Shown here piece by piece: positions 62,601-64,000 of a stretch of 64,000 nucleotides of DNA (its first letter is position 1; each line of letters begins with the position of its first letter). A program made the position numbers and the translations under genes. The DNA is from Streptomyces olivaceus. Its GTDB lineage: Bacteria > Actinomycetota > Actinomycetes > Streptomycetales > Streptomycetaceae. The stretch covers positions 186,001-250,000 of the forward strand of contig NZ_JOFH01000004.1 of NCBI RefSeq assembly GCF_000721235.1, read 5' to 3'. The notes beneath the pieces were generated by a model. The model worked only from the letters and a program-made list of their open reading frames with translations. It made no database searches and was not told the DNA's origin.

Positions 62601-64000
62601 TCAGTTCGTGTAGACCTCGGCGCGGTCGACGCTCACGAAGGACGCCCCGGACTGGGAGTTGTGCTCCCCGGTGACCCGGATCCGCAAGGTGTGTCCGCCG
62701 TTCGCCAGCCGTGGGCTGACGTACTGCACCGCCTCTCCGACGCGGATCGGGTTGTGGAAGTCCACCCGCTGCTCGGCCCCGCCGTCGATGCTGACGGCCG
62801 CGTAGCCGTTGCCGGTGTCCTTGACGGAGAGCAGGACGATGCGGGTGCCGGTGAACGAGAAGGTGGCCGTGGCACCCGCCCGGTCGCTCCAGTGGTCGTC
62901 GCTCCAGAAGCACTGCGTGGCGCAGCCCGTCCCGGAGTTCCAGTCACCGGTGTAGGTGACGCTCCCGGCGCCGCTGGAACGGTTGTCGTCGTTGATCCAG
63001 TAGTTGCCGGAGCCGGGGTCGCCGGAGGGCAGGTTCTGGGTGGCGCCCATCGCGAGCGGACGGCCGAAGTCGGGCGTCCCGTCGGCCCGCCAGGTGAACT
63101 TCTGCGCCCGCGTGGTGCGGTTGCTGTAGGTGTTCTGCGACGTGGTCTTGGCGTGGTAGACGATCCAGTCCTCGGTGCCGTCCGGGGAGGTGAAGAAGGC
63201 GTGGTGGCCGGGGCCGAACACGCCGCGGTCGTCGGCGCGGGAGAACACCGCCCCCTGGTGCTGCCGCCAGTTCCCCGGCACCAGCGGGTCGGACGTCAGC
63301 GGCATCGACATCATCCAGACCTGGTAGTCCGGCTTGCCGGTGTCGCAGGCGGAGTACGTCATCCAGACCCGCCCGTTGCGGTAGAGGAACTCGGGCCCCT
63401 CCCGCACCTCGGGGCAGCCGCCCGCGGCGTCGAAGGCGACCGCGTTGCCTGAGACGGTGTACGGGTTGGACATCGGGGCGATGTTGAGGCCGTTGTGCTG
63501 GTACTGGTTGATGCCGCTGTAGGCGAGGTAGAGCCGCCCGCCGAGCTGGAGGATGCCCGCGTCGATGGCGAAGTCGTCGGCGTGGTTGGGCGGGGCCAGC
63601 TTGGCCTTGAAGTGGTACGGGCCGGCCGGGTCGTCGCGCTCCGACTCCAGGACGTAGAGCCGGTGGTGGTCGTCGACGCCGTCGTCGGCCGTGTAGTAGA
63701 GGTACCAGCGGCCGTCGAAGCGGTAGAACTCCGGGGCCCAGATGTTGCGGTTGCGCGAGGGGTCGGTGTCCGTCCACACGGTGACGGGGTCGGCGGCCGC
63801 CAGGTTGCCCAGGGACGGGGAGCGCCACATCTTGATGCTGCCGCCCTGGGTGGTGGTCAGGTAGTAGGTGCCGTTCCAGTGGGTCATGAACGGGTCGGGC
63901 CCGCTGTTGAGCGGGTTGCGGAACGTGCCGGCCGCGGCGGCCTCGGCGCGGGGTCCGGAGGCGGCCGGTGCGGCTGTGGCCGGTGCGGTGAGCCCGGGCA
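62601..64000 (-). CDS. secreted GH43 family glycosidase with C-terminal carbohydrate-binding-like domain, 5' end missing
   Basis: The frame is open to the right edge, so the signal peptide start is lost; its Ala/Pro-rich end (TAPATAAPAASGPR) is still visible. The five-bladed propeller holds GH43 landmarks: NSGPDPFMTHWNGTYYLTT (general base Asp), NIWAPEFYRFDGRWYLYYT, FAIDAGILQLGG and EVREGPEFLYRNG (acid Glu). After a linker near SGAGSVTYTG, a jelly-roll domain of about 120 residues ends ASFVSVDRAEVYTN. Arabinofuranosidase/xylosidase activity is typical of the family. It converges on the LacI gene and belongs functionally to the sugar locus. Confidence 0.9.
   Translation of the reverse strand, partial: PGLTAPATAAPAASGPRAEAAAAGTFRNPLNSGPDPFMTHWNGTYYLTTTQGGSIKMWRSPSLGNLAAADPVTVWTDTDPSRNRNIWAPEFYRFDGRWYLYYTADDGVDDHHRLYVLESERDDPAGPYHFKAKLAPPNHADDFAIDAGILQLGGRLYLAYSGINQYQHNGLNIAPMSNPYTVSGNAVAFDAAGGCPEVREGPEFLYRNGRVWMTYSACDTGKPDYQVWMMSMPLTSDPLVPGNWRQHQGAVFSRADDRGVFGPGHHAFFTSPDGTEDWIVYHAKTTSQNTYSNRTTRAQKFTWRADGTPDFGRPLAMGATQNLPSGDPGSGNYWINDDNRSSGAGSVTYTGDWNSGTGCATQCFWSDDHWSDRAGATATFSFTGTRIVLLSVKDTGNGYAAVSIDGGAEQRVDFHNPIRVGEAVQYVSPRLANGGHTLRIRVTGEHNSQSGASFVSVDRAEVYTN

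Overview
The window is 64 kb of high-GC actinobacterial DNA, almost certainly a Streptomyces chromosome. The evidence is the extreme GC bias at third codon positions, GTG and TTG starts, frequent ATGA/GTGA translational coupling, Tat and lipoprotein signals, many leaderless starts, and an accessory gene content of ABC importers, one-component regulators and secreted glycosidases. No tRNA, rRNA, CRISPR array or transposase was seen. The window opens inside a GNAT acetyltransferase and ends inside a GH43 glycosidase.

Left part (1-22 kb). A LysR/hydrolase pair, an Atu4866-family protein and a TetR/oxidoreductase pair come first. A minus-strand operon follows, with a peptide/opine-type ABC importer (A-B-C-D-F) and a TauE/SafE exporter. 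Divergent from it is a sugar-acid operon: hydroxyacid dehydrogenase, glucarate-dehydratase-like enzyme, second hydroxyacid dehydrogenase and 5-dehydro-4-deoxyglucarate dehydratase. Tail to tail with it lies a tightly coupled operon of ROK regulator, sulfonate/nitrate-type ABC importer, cytosolic sulfatase and formylglycine-generating enzyme. This reads as a self-contained system to import a sulfated compound, mature the sulfatase and release sulfate. A Tat-exported five-bladed glycosidase is divergent from the ROK gene.

Middle (23-46 kb). There is a GAF-PAS-GAF-SpoIIE phosphatase, a CBS-BON protein, and a dialkylglycine decarboxylase with its LysR regulator. Next is an unusual in-frame chimera in which a response regulator runs into the C-terminal half of an MMPL transporter. 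A chloramphenicol-type exporter, an FdhF/YdeP molybdoenzyme and an SRPBCC protein follow. A MFS/sugar acetyltransferase/TetR set carries two identical operators. A YeeE/YedE thiosulfate-type transporter is preceded by a Cys-rich leaderless leader peptide. A PGRP amidase and HtpG complete this stretch.

Right part (43-64 kb). A TAXI binding protein, histidine kinase and response regulator are coupled and face a divergent operon of LigJ-like hydratase, LigI-like lactonase and a MFS importer, with 20-bp-spaced direct repeats between them. Housekeeping-like genes (GAPDH, cyclophilin, a glutamate-cysteine-ligase-type enzyme) precede a TauD-like dioxygenase that has its own leaderless small ORF. The window closes with a LacI-controlled sugar locus: GH2 glycosidase with its 3' end replaced by a palindromic repeat, MalF/MalG/binding protein, LacI and a secreted GH43.

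Limits: all assignments come from reading motifs and remembered family sequences, with no database search. Starts were chosen from ribosome binding sites, coupling or leaderless -10 spacing.
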